Of a DNA stretch of 64,000 nt, positions 54,301-64,000 are shown piece by piece (the stretch's first letter is position 1; every line of letters begins with the position of its first letter). The translations under genes and the position numbers were made by a program. The stretch spans positions 22,529 to 86,528 of the forward strand of contig QANT01000115.1 in NCBI GenBank assembly GCA_003254885.1, read 5' to 3'. The notes below the pieces were generated by a model, which saw only the letters and a list, made by a program, of their open reading frames with translations, did not search any database and had not been told where the DNA came from. The stretch is from Purshia tridentata. Taxonomy: Eukaryota > Streptophyta > Magnoliopsida > Rosales > Rosaceae.

Positions 54301-54527
54301 CTCTTAATATAAATCACATGATTTGACAATTAACTTATTATGAGTAAAAATAGGTAGTTTTAACTTTTAATACCTTAAACTAATTTTTTTTTACTCTTTG
54401 GACATTTTTTGGACTAAAACACTTTTAGTTGCCATATGGTTGACACTTTGTGGAACAAAAAATTAATTTTAACAAAAATATATTAATTAGGCTACAGTAC
54501 TATCTAAATGGTTGTACCAACATTTGT

Positions 54528-54592
54528 CGATCATGTGTCGACTATTTATCGGCCATGTGTTGACCAAGTGTCATTTATCGACCATCAAAATT
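54528..54592. repeat. Short TGTCGA-type repeat cluster
   Basis: Five or so words of the form GTCGA(T/C)CATGTGTCGAC/ATCGGCC occur within 65 bp. It resembles half of the nearby fold-back elements, without an obvious partner arm. Confidence 0.4.
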
Positions 54593-54927
54593 CAGATATA
54601 GAACGTACAACAAACCAATATCAGAATTTTAGATATGAAAAAGAAACCTAAATCGAAATTTTATTTTCAAAAAAAACAAAACCATGTCAAATTTTATACT
54701 TGTAACAACCAACACATATTGAGATTTCAAATCTACAACAATAAACCCATACCATCACAGGTAGAGAGAAATCAATATTTAAAACCATATAAATCAACAA
54801 CCAAAAGACAAAGCACAAAAAGATGGTGCTACAAACCCATATAAATCAAACTTATTTGTGTAAATGTTTATGAACAATCAATAACCCATAAATAAATAAA
54901 TAATTTATTAGAAAATTCATTATTGAT

Positions 54928-55108
54928 TCAATTAAAAATTATAACATTTTGTAATTCAAAGTTGCAAAAAAAATTAACACAGTACTTTTCCTTTTCTTCC
55001 TCATCAGATAGCTCTCCCATTGCTAGCTTTTCATACAAAGCATTATTATTCTCCAATGTCAAATAGCTGTCTGATCCATCATTAACGACTTTCACCTCAA
55101 GCTTGTCC
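54928..55108 (-). other. Exon-like fragment in the Pack-MULE, unidentified
   Basis: On the minus strand, after an AAATGCAG acceptor, 59 codons are open and begin DKLEVKVVNDGSDSYLTLEN, continuing through a segment that contains MGELSDEEEKEKYC before a TGA. The first 45 residues look like genuine protein (charged, low bias); the end becomes AT-driven. I do not recognise the family. A captured exon is the best reading. Confidence 0.4.
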
Positions 55109-55194
55109 CTGCATTTTAACCAAACAATAATAATAATTAATATTAGTTGAAAGACAAATTAACAACTAGAGATAAATAATTAAACAATTAGTCC

Positions 55195-55415
55195 TTCTTT
55201 AAAGAGAATGATTGCATTTTTAAAGTTTGCAGATGCCGACACAGTGCCGATATGGAGTAGTTAGTGTGTCGACATGAAATTCTAAAACTTGTTGCAACAT
55301 ATTATAACTTGCTATTGCATGTCATCCGTGTCGACCCCATGTCTGCGCTGTGTCAACATTGTGTCAGTGTCCGCAAAATTTAAAAAATGTAGTCATTCTC
55401 ACCTAAGAAAACCTT
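55195..55415. mobile_element. Fold-back element 3 with TGTCGACA-type motifs
   Basis: The left arm, with GAGAATGATTGCATTTTTAA and TTTGCAGATGCCGACACAG, is mirrored at the right, where the reverse complement reads GAGAATGACTACATTTTTTA and TTTTGCGGACACTGACAC. It is about 220 bp, built like elements 1 and 2, and lies directly next to the exon-like fragment ending at 55108. Confidence 0.6.
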
Positions 55416-55621
55416 ATTAAATAACAATCAATCTTGTTTCCTAAAGTGATAATGGGCAAGTAACAATTTTAGTTTAAACAAAGTTACAAAAAAACATTGA
55501 TGTACTTACTCAAAATGGAATATGTGATATAGAACCTTCAATTTCTTCAAATAACTTAACAAGTACAAGAAACTATAGACAATTGTTCCCAAAATAGAGA
55601 GTTCAACAGCCCAAAAGACTC

Positions 55622-55692
55622 ATTATAATCAGATAACAATGAGAACCTAAGTTGACCAAAACCACCTTAATCAATTTGCAAAACCCTAAAAA
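55622..55692. repeat. Direct repeat, copy 1 (partner at 56450-56522)
   Basis: About 70 bp with ATTATAATCAGATAACAATG recur about 830 bp further right in the same orientation with a few substitutions. This indicates an internal duplication within the Pack-MULE cargo. Confidence 0.75.
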
Positions 55693-55809
55693 ATTTCTGA
55701 AACTCTACCTACGCCTTTTAGTTTTATATTAATCCTAAATTGCACTTTCGAACTCAAAATGAATTCTTTCAAAATCCAATGCAATCTATATTGAACACGC
55801 CCCTAATTT

Positions 55810-56175
55810 CTAAACCAAGCTAGGCTTTGGGTCTGTACCTAACTCAAACAAATTTGATTTTGTAGAATGTGGCTTTACAGAACCATCTCCAAAATCATAG
55901 TTCTGCTCATAATTGATTTGTGATGTCCACAACACAACCAAAAACACCATTAGTACAGTAAAAAACACCATTGCTGCCCAAACCATCTTGGTGCATCTCT
56001 TCAAAGGTTTGCAGTGGTTGAGAAGGATCTTAGAGAACGTATCCTTCCTTGACACTCCACATGACTTTCCATTCCCATGTATACATTTACTATGTTTTGT
56101 ATATAAATGATCCATTTTGACAGGTTCTACCTTTTCGTAATTTCTATTGGATATGAAATGATCTATTTTGAACAT
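55810..56175 (-). CDS. Hypothetical small membrane protein ORF in the Pack-MULE
   Basis: The minus-strand ORF, taken from the first ATG at 56175, is about 121 codons. It has a basic Cys/His-containing first half and one clear hydrophobic segment (MVWAAMVFFTVLMVFLVVLW) in the second half, then an acidic tail. The layout of a single-pass membrane protein is plausible, but I recognise no family and no start context or intron support is visible. It may be captured host sequence or a chance ORF. Confidence 0.3.
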   Translation of the reverse strand: MFKIDHFISNRNYEKVEPVKMDHLYTKHSKCIHGNGKSCGVSRKDTFSKILLNHCKPLKRCTKMVWAAMVFFTVLMVFLVVLWTSQINYEQNYDFGDGSVKPHSTKSNLFELGTDPKPSLV

Positions 56176-56432
56176 ATGAAATAATTTTTTCACAACTTCA
56201 ACAAAGATCTAAATTTTTTTACTACTTTGTTGCTTATAATAAAAACTTAAATACCTCATAAATAAGGCTAGAGATCCCTTTACCAACATCATATAGAACT
56301 GATGTTGCTAACAGCAAATTGATCACAGGAGAAGATTGAGCTCAACCTATTGTTGTTAGGTTTGTTGGAAATTTTCAAGAGCTGTGCAAACATCACCTAA
56401 GAACCTGAAATAGAAATAATAGTTTTTCTTTT

Positions 56433-56480
56433 AATTTGGGTTCTCATTGTTATAATCAAATAACAATGAGAACCCAAATT
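56433..56480. repeat. Perfect 21-bp hairpin
   Basis: Arms 56433-56453 (AATTTGGGTTCTCATTGTTA..) and 56460-56480 are exact reverse complements around a 6-nt loop. The right arm overlaps the second copy of the 70-bp direct repeat. The left arm may be a small inverted piece of the same repeat. Confidence 0.85.
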
Positions 56481-56618
56481 GACCAAAATCAACCTTAATC
56501 AATTCCCAAAACCCAAAACCTAGAATTATACTAATACAATAAAAGACAAAGGATAATTAAGAAAATGAAAATGAAACCCAGAAAACAAATTGAGAAAAAG
56601 AGAAAAAAATAAACATAC

Positions 56619-56730
56619 TTGAGGCAACGGGCGTCGATGTTGGAGTTCTTGGAGGAAAGGCATCGTAGCTGATGATCTTCTTCTTAGCGCAATGAAATTC
56701 GACGTTAAGGCCATCAAGTTTCTTGGACAT
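56619..56730 (-). other. Exon-like fragment with ATG, unidentified
   Basis: From ATG at 56730 on the minus strand an open frame reads MSKKLDGLNVEFHCAKKKII and continues through SYDAFPPRTPTSTPVAS to a GTATG donor at 56618. It has strong coding character and a plausible splice donor. It could be the first exon of a chimeric gene running leftwards through the other minus-strand fragments. The family is not recognised. Confidence 0.4.
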
Positions 56731-56885
56731 CTTGAACTCTTTCTAGGATAACCATAAGAGTCCTAAGACCCTTCCACAACTCAACTTACCTAGCAACCAT
56801 AAACCATTGACAGAAGAGAATGAGAAAAAGAGAAGGCATGCTGTTAAACTAGAGAGAAGAAGATGATATACAATCATAAACCATT

Positions 56886-57018
56886 GGGCATTTTGGTCTT
56901 CTTATCAAGGGGCATTTTTGTCCGAATTAAGGGAAAGAGCTAAAAAAAAATTAGATTTTGTCAAAAGGGTTAAAAAAGTGAGTTTTTTAATTAAAGGGTA
57001 TATTTAATAAAATTACCC
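56886..57018 (-). repeat. Right terminal inverted repeat of the Pack-MULE
   Basis: The reverse-complement partner of 51115-51247. It ends at 57018 with ATTACCC and is followed at once by the second copy of the 9-bp target duplication. Confidence 0.9.
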
Positions 57019-57027
57019 TTTTTTATT

Positions 57028-57516
57028 GCGAGTTGTCGTTTTGTTAACTTGGTCAAGGGTCAATAAGAGGATATCCTAAAAACTCAGATCAATCATGTTC
57101 ACTTGGGCCATTCACGGGTTATCTTAATACTATATATGTATATTGTTATCTGAGAGTGCCTTTGAGGCACACTATGGTTGTGGGTCAATATCCTCCTTGG
57201 GCTTAGGCTCTCATCACTAAAATTAATAACGTCAAAATCATGCAACAAGTACTGAGATTTCGTTAATTGTGTGCTATTTAATTATAGCCTGGATGGATAA
57301 AAACATTTCAATGGTACTCTTATCAATGAAGGCACAACAACTCTATTGAAAAACTAATAAACAAACAAAATATTTATACATTTATTCAAATATACTTTTA
57401 ATGTGAGTAAGAGCCAAACGTTAATACAAAAATAACAGATTTATGGAAGGCAATTATTACCTGTAGCTTCTTTCACTATAAGAGAAAATAGTGAGCAACC
57501 AAATGTGACAAATGAA
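57028..57516. other. Intergenic between Pack-MULE and TNL 3' end
   Basis: No gene recognised. The right part may be the 3' UTR of the TNL gene. The Pack-MULE ends about 500 bp from the TNL stop codon. Confidence 0.4.
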
Positions 57517-60500
57517 TTAAGTTGGGACCATTACTGTTGGTGTAATCTGTGGAGGCCAAAAGAGGTAGGCCCCCAATAGAAGTGAAAGAAATAAGACAGC
57601 TGCCATGATGAGCACTTTCCAACCTCTACCTCCATGGTTATTTCTGCCCCTATGTGTTTCAATCTGTTGCCCTTGTTCTTCTTCTTTGTCTATAAAAGAT
57701 ACAAAATATACATATCATTGAGAAAATTAAGTCTAAAATATCAAGTGGAACTATTTCTTCAAAACAAACTTGTGATGCTAATTTAAAAGAAATTTGTTAA
57801 TGAGAGTTGTGTGGCTCGACCCAAGGTCATGTATGAGTGTGGGTACAATCAATTAACATATAATTTGGGATCGACTATACTAATAGCACCAAGGCTTTTG
57901 TTATAGTCATAATGTAATAGAAAATTTTGGGACATTCGAACCCACCTGTTATAGAGTTGATGATGACCCCACCATGTTCCCCTCCTTCTTTGTCTATATA
58001 TATAACATAGAAATATCAGAAAATTAGTTCCCAAATAGAAATATCAGAAAATTAGTTTCCACATAGAAATTGGAGAAATATTTTTAAATTCAATCTTGGA
58101 TAAAAACAAATAGGACATCATATATATATATTTGATCAACACACCGGCTATTTCAAAAGAGTGCTCCATGACGTATTTGAACCAATCCAAGTCAACAAAA
58201 TTCCAGCTACAATCCCAAAGTGACCAGCAGAGGCTGTATATCCGGAATATTCCTAATGTCTGCAACTGAAAACTAATTTCTCTAGTACTGTTGGGTTGGT
58301 CTTCTTGCTCGTACAGAAGCTTGATGCCACATTCTTTTACCTGAAGCTGAGATCTCGTGAATATTGAAACCGTTACTTCATTGCCACCTTCCAATTGGTT
58401 GCTAAAGTTCTTCCAATGGCTTAACCATATAAAGTCTTGTCCATTTACTGGAATGGCGTAGAAAATTGGGCCATACATCCACATCAAACTCTTGCTCTTG
58501 TTACTGATTGTTGCCATTATTGGTTGAGGAAAAGCATCTTTCATGTCATCAATGCTGCTACGACAATCAATATTAGATTCGGCATAAACACAGAAGACGT
58601 TCAAACCTTGGATCCTTTCATTGGGTTGAGAAGGCACAGTAAAAGTTATCGAAGACCCTTTATTTTTATGGCTAAATTGGCTTGGAGCCTCATTTCCAGG
58701 AAAATATATGCTGATCATACCCTCTTCATAAAATGCCTAGACATACATTATACATACCATATATTGAAATCAAAATTTTAGTCAACTATTAATTGCATAT
58801 AGCAAACTATCACATATAGAGAGATGAGAAAAAAAACAAAAACCTGGGCGGGCAGCGTCATATCCCTGCCAGCCTGCATCACCTGTATGGTGTCCGTGGG
58901 TTTGAAGTTTAGTGAGCCAAAAAGTTGGGTCATTTCCACCTCACATCGTTCAATGGGCTCTAACTTGTACCAATTCCCAAATTCGAGTAGGTTCCAATTG
59001 TCTCTCCAAGCAATGCCTTCAAGTGTTTCACTTACTGAGTCACCTGTTATTCTTTCTAACAATGTAGACTGGGTTACATCTATGACTTCTACACCTGGTA
59101 TCTGTAACAGTGATTTGAGCTGCGGACAGTCTCGAAGAGTGAGTTCCTTAAGCATTGCAACACCTCTGATGAAACTTGGTAGGCAAGTAATTGGATTTGA
59201 GCTTAGGTTTACTCTTTTCAATGCTGGAAGGTGCAAATCTATGGGAAAATTATCATCAAAAAGTTTGCAATTTGCAAGACTTAAATTCACCAAACTCTGT
59301 GGTAATAAACATGAAGCCCAGAGAATATTTGGATTAATGTTGCTTGCCCATAATTTGTCCTCATCCCCACTAGTAGTAAATAGCCCTTGTATTGGTATTC
59401 CATCTGCCTCAAACTTTTGCAAAGATTTCATCTCCAATGTCGGAAATTCACTAAGATTTGAGCAACCAGATATGATGAATGTTTTAAGTGACAACATAAA
59501 AACATTATGTGGAAGCTTTCGAATGTTTATGCAATCTTCAAAATCCAAATGATCAAGTCTCTGTAGGCTCCCAATTGATTCGTGGACATCAACCAAATTT
59601 GCACAATCTTTAAGAATCAAAATCTCTAGATTAGGGACATATGAAAAGTCGGGAGTTTCAGTAAGCTCATGGGAGTGGCTGAGATTTAGTGTCTTCAATA
59701 GTGGAAGATTCTGGTGAAATAATGAAAGGGTATTTACAAATAAATCAATAAATATTATTACTATTACAAATTCGTCAATGAATTTTTCCATATTTTCATT
59801 TTAGTCATAATTGACCATAATTAAAAAAGATAAATTACAATAAATGAATAAATATGCATTACTATGCAATTTTAGATTTGTATTATGTTTTCAACAAAGC
59901 TACACTTACCACATTTTCATACCATAATTTTATAACACCTTATATGGCAATCTACATGACATTCATATATTGGATACTATAAAAAAAAAAAACCCCAAAA
60001 ATAAGGAAAAACTCTGCCAAGTACAATGATAACACATAAGATGGTATAAAAAATGTGGTATAAAAATATGGTAAAAATAATATTATTGTTTAGTTTGACT
60101 GCTAGGCAGCAAAACGGCTTAGGGTATAGTTTTCAGGTTTTGGGTCACAACCCTAATTCTAAACCCTAAACCCTAAACTACATTTCTAAATCCTAAAACT
60201 CATTTGTATACCTTAAACCAAATCAAGGGTAACATCGTAATTTTACGCTCATGAGTAATGTTAAAAAGGAAATGGACAAATTGGCATTTTCCTACACAGC
60301 AGTGGGATAAAATTTCAAAACCTATTGACCTTTATGAGAAAAGAAACTCCATATCGACTATTATGCAATATTGAAATGTTTTATTAATTTAAATGTAATT
60401 TTCTAAATACAAAAAAATGAAATTAGGTAGCCAATCAATTACACTAACTGTATAATAATCATTGAAAACCTAAAAAAATTAAAGAAATGTGAAGGATATT

Positions 60501-62853
60501 AGTAGACAGGTAGAGTATGGAGCATACCTTTGCCTTTCTCCAGACTTGTTTCAAGTTGCTATAACACATTTCAAAAACAACCAATCTCTCCAAAGGAAAA
60601 TCATTGGGTAAAGAATCAAAAGAAAAATTATTCCAACAAAACCAACTTAGATCCGTTGGGAATTCTCCATATGATCCATTGAGTTGTACATGACTAAGCT
60701 TGAGTAGTCTTAAATTCTGCATCCTTGCAAATACATCTGTTTCCAAAGTCATATTTGATTTTCTTGAAAGAGTAACCATTGTTTGGGCCATTTCCATGTC
60801 CATGATAAGACCTTCAATTGCTCCTGTACCCTAATCACAACAAGAGAAAAATATATATATATATTTGTATAAGTTAACTAACATTGTAGGGAAAAAAAAA
60901 AAAAAGGAGAAGCAAATTTAGTATATTTATTACATTTTTTCTTGTCAATACTTTGAAAGAATCATGGTGATGCCACAATCTACTTCGTTTCTCGGGCTCC
61001 TTGGATTCTAAGCGAACAATTCCTCTTCCCATGTCCCGAATCATGTGATGCATATGCACTTTGTTATCTTCATCAACCTTGACCAAACATCTTTCAATGA
61101 GGTTCTGAATTCCGACAATAGTGTAGAAGTCACAACCATCTAGTATTTTCACAATGACATCTTTGTCCTTTCCAACAAAGAAACATGCAATATGGAGAAA
61201 TAAATTTTGGTCATGGTCATCTTGCAAAGAGTCATAGCTTAGTTTGAGTTTATCCATAATTTCAACATTTGGGATAGCTTCCAACTTCTTTAATGCACTT
61301 TTCCATACATCTATAATTTGTCCAGATAAAGAAGAACCCAAAACTTTCAAAGCTAGTGGAAGTCCCCCACAAAGGTTTACTGCCCTCTTTGTGTATTCCA
61401 TGTAATCTTCATTAGGATACTTTTGACCAAAAGAGTGCCAACTGAAGAGCTCTAGTGACTCGCTATCACCAAGAGGTTCAACTTTATGCACATAAATATG
61501 TTGGTGGTGAACTTTTAGCAACCCTGCATTGCTAGTTGTTATAATAACTTTACTTGCTGGGTAAAACTGACCATGCATCCTAATTACTTCATCTAATTGG
61601 TCCACATGATCCACATCATCCAAAACAAGAAGAACCCGTCTAGAGTTAACAGCTTCTTCAATCTTCATTTTCCCCTCACTAACAGTGTGTAATTTCACTT
61701 TCCTCCCATTCAAAACATCAAAAAGAAGTTGTTGTTGCATATGCATTAAGTCATTGGGTATACTTGAACTTCTGCTAATGTTTTGAAGGAAACTGCTTCC
61801 TTCAAATCTTCTACGATTTCCATTATATACGAACTTAGCAAGGGTTGTTTTCCCTATTCCACGCATCCCATAAATGACAAGTATGCCAACTTCAACTGTT
61901 TCATATTCTAACCAATTATTAATACTTTGGACTTGATTACCAATTCCAATTGGGCGATCAGGAACAACACTTAAGGGTGTGCGGCTTAGTTTATCCTCAA
62001 TCACTTTGACAATTTTCTCAATAAATCTCGACTCGTGCCTAAAAAATTACAATCAAAGTGAAAATCAAGTCAAACATGTCACCCTATTTAATTTGAAATT
62101 ATTAAATTGTAAAGCCCTCATCCAATCATTAAGAAATTGTAGGTGTCCCATGGAAATTATATGAAAAATATAACATAATATATGTTATAGAAAAATGAAA
62201 GTAGCTTCAGAAAACTATGTTGTTGAAACTTGAAACAATAGAACTTAGCACAACACACAACCAAAAAATTAAAATGGCACAAAAATCTTTAAAAGCTTGG
62301 TAGGGAATGGCAGAACTTTGGCATGTTAATCTTTAAAGTTTGAATGTCGTTACCCATCAGCTTGATTTTCTAAGACCATCCCTGCCAAGTCCGCAACTTC
62401 TGCAAGTGCTTTCTTCCATCCCTCCACCTTGTGTTTCGCCGATTGATTTTTCGCATGTCTAGCAAATGCTTTCGCAACACTTCCAGTTTGCTTTCTCACA
62501 TGAGATGGATCAACGTGGTAGAACACCGGTAAAACTATGAGGCCAGAAGTCCTCTTGCGTTCAAGGATCATCACAAGCTCGTTAAGGCACCATTCGGAAG
62601 CTGCGTAGTTTTGTGAGAACACAATGACTGAACTTTGAGACAGCTGGATAGCTTTCTGAAACTCTGGTTTAATGTCTTCTCCTCTCTCAAGTTCATCGTC
62701 ATCTCGAAAAGTACGAAAACCTGCCTTGAGAAAGGCTGTGTTGAGGTGGTCAGTAAAAGTCTTGCGAGTGTCTTCGCCCCTGAAACTCAAGAACACATCG
62801 TGCTTACATCTCGAACCACACGGAACATTGGAAGATGATGTAACAAGGGCCAT
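57517..62853 (-). CDS. TIR-NBS-LRR immune receptor (TNL) with C-terminal membrane segment
   Basis: Intracellular NLR of the N/RPS4 type. Seven coding exons (62354-62853, 60934-62038, 60528-60830, 58844-59710, 58145-58736, 57946-57993, 57517-57689) splice without stops to 1195 aa. TIR (about 15-160): KHDVFLSFRGEDTRKTFTDH and SEWCLNEL with the catalytic glutamate of TIR NADases. NB-ARC: P-loop GMRGIGKTT (224-232), kinase-2 LLVLDDVD (303-310), ASKVIITTS, GGLPLAL (391-397), and an MHD site reading MHH (496-498). LRRs (about 560-880) include LKTLNLSHSHELTETPDFS. A post-LRR/C-JID domain in exon 5 has GIKLLYEQE. Exon 7 ends in a hydrophobic helix VLIMAAVLFLSLLLGAYLFW. The ATG at 62853 was chosen; a TTG two codons upstream is not needed. 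It appears intact. Pathogen specificity cannot be told. Confidence 0.93.
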
Positions 62854-64000
62854 ATCCAATTTTCAAACAACAACCAAACTCTAAGATGATCGAAGATCGA
62901 TGTCAAACAACCAGAAGCTCGATTACTTGTTGTCTGCTTTTGATTGATCAGAAAAATTAGTCCAAATTGCTTTCGCCTCCTCTTCTAAAGATCAATAAAT
63001 TCTCCTGAGAATGCATGCTTGAGACGTGCTGTAGTCACGTGGGAACATTAACCAAAGAATAAACAATTTATTTCCCTCTCTCTCCTCCCTCGATTCCCAA
63101 AATAGTCAAAACTTCTCCGCAAATTAGAGCGACACAGAGATGACAGAGGTTCCCTCTCATCTCTTGGTCCCCACCGCACATGGTTCTCGTTGAAAAATCC
63201 TACATCTCAAAAGTATGAAAAAATAAAATATAATTAATAAGTAATAAATTCATTTTTAATAAGTAAAATACATCTACAGTTCCAACTTTAGAGTCCAAGT
63301 TTCCAAGCAATTTTTTAAATTTCTATTTTGATATTTCAAATATGTGACATTGTCTGCTTGTTTTTGAATTCTGTATAAAGGTTTTGGTTTTGATATTCTA
63401 AGTTTGAAAGTAGACACCTTATTTTTATTTCGAGTTGAAAATTACTTAAATTTGACTTATCATGGATTTATTGTGTATTTTACAAGATACCTTAAATGCT
63501 GCAATTTTCAACTATGATTTTCAATGCAATAGTGTTATAATTTTTTGCACCAGTTTCTTTATATTTGGAATTTGAATTTGAAATTGTTAGAATAGTAATT
63601 AGACATGTTTACAAAGCTTGTTCAATTACTTTCACTCGATTTGAAGTAGTATAACCCTAGTTAGACACTTTTATATTTAAACAAAACACTTGTAGAATCA
63701 GTTTTCTGGTGTGAAAAAAACCTTTTTGAAAATCATACTTGAACTACTTCAATTGATATGATTATTTTTGTACACTAACTTCTTTATGTCTAAAAGCTTT
63801 TTGTAAAATATCTTTTTCGGTAATTTTCAAAAAATGGCAGAGCCAACATTGCTCACTTTGTTTTTTTAATAATTAAAGATTCGCTACTAAAAAATTTCTC
63901 ATTACCAACCACCATAAAGTAGTTAGTAACAATACTATTACTAACAAATCACTCGGGGTGTAGTTTATATAGATTTATAAAGATTTTTATAGACTTTTTT
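62854..64000. other. TNL promoter region and AT-rich flank
   Basis: The upstream region of the minus-strand TNL. No W-box cluster or other regulatory site could be assigned with confidence, and no other gene was seen to the window end. Confidence 0.4.

Larger units (their letters stand above)
51115..57018. mobile_element. Pack-MULE: non-autonomous Mutator-like element carrying gene fragments
   Basis: The element is bounded by terminal inverted repeats of about 133 bp, both starting GGGTAATTTTATTAAATATA when read inward and roughly 85-90% alike by eye. It is flanked by the perfect 9-bp direct repeat TTTTTTATT (51106-51114 and 57019-57027). Long TIRs with a 9-bp target duplication are the hallmark of Mutator-like elements. 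No MURA-type transposase is recognisable in the 5.9 kb. The interior instead holds a decayed protoporphyrinogen oxidase fragment with its intron, several unidentified exon-like segments, and three nested fold-back elements. The intact target duplication argues that the borders are right and the insertion is not ancient; the TIR divergence argues it is not very recent. Confidence 0.9.

Noticed and set aside
51115-57018. LTR retrotransposon as an alternative for the 51-57 kb element
   Set aside because: The terminal repeats are inverted, not direct. The target duplication is 9 bp and no gag-pol is present.
58824-59552. 242-codon plus-strand ORF over the TNL LRR exon
   Set aside because: It is antisense to an intact LRR exon with matching splice phases, so it is a shadow frame.

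Overview
This is nuclear DNA of a dicot plant. The genes have many small GT-AG introns, intergenic DNA is AT-rich, there are plant-type nuclear tRNA genes, and plant-only families are present: a TIR-NBS-LRR immune receptor, a GBF-type bZIP factor, an LRR-III receptor kinase and an arabinogalactan-protein galactosyltransferase. The short introns and a TNL with a C-terminal membrane segment suggest Rosaceae, perhaps Prunus. That is inference from protein resemblance; no species marker was tested. Exon boundaries below were set by reading splice sites and requiring intact reading frames, and each spliced CDS sums to a whole number of codons.

Layout. 1-10 kb: no convincing gene; a GC-rich promoter-like left edge, a local tandem duplication (1.56-2.24 kb), a degenerate inverted-repeat element (3.66-4.41 kb) and a perfect small hairpin (9.27-9.36 kb). 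10.2-13.3 kb (-): 148-aa ubiquitin-conjugating enzyme E2. 15.5-18.4 kb (-): 630-aa LRR receptor-like pseudokinase. 20 kb: MITE-like inverted repeat. 23.5 kb (+): initiator tRNA-Met. 24.4-27.1 kb (-): glucose-6-phosphate 1-epimerase-like protein. 28.2 kb (-): tRNA-Phe. 29.8-32.3 kb (-): short GBF-type bZIP without the family's N-terminal proline-rich domain. 34.7-39.8 kb (-): hydroxyproline O-galactosyltransferase (HPGT/GT31), 12 coding exons. 40.4-41.6 kb: MITE-like element and a retrotransposon RNase H relic. 41.9-44.1 kb (+): V-ATPase subunit E. 46.2-50.4 kb (+): mitochondrial translation initiation factor IF-2.

51.1-57.0 kb holds the main accessory feature: a 5.9-kb Mutator-like element with about 133-bp terminal inverted repeats and a perfect 9-bp target-site duplication. 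It has no recognisable transposase but contains a decayed, intron-containing copy of the start of a protoporphyrinogen oxidase gene, several other exon-like fragments and three small fold-back elements rich in TGTCGACA-type motifs. It is best described as a Pack-MULE. 57.5-62.9 kb (-): an apparently intact seven-exon TNL receptor of 1195 aa with C-terminal membrane anchor and a variant MHD motif.

The genes do not form a pathway. They are a normal mix of housekeeping genes (E2, V-ATPase, mtIF2, tRNAs, epimerase, HPGT), signalling genes (RLK, bZIP) and an immune receptor beside a gene-capturing transposon.
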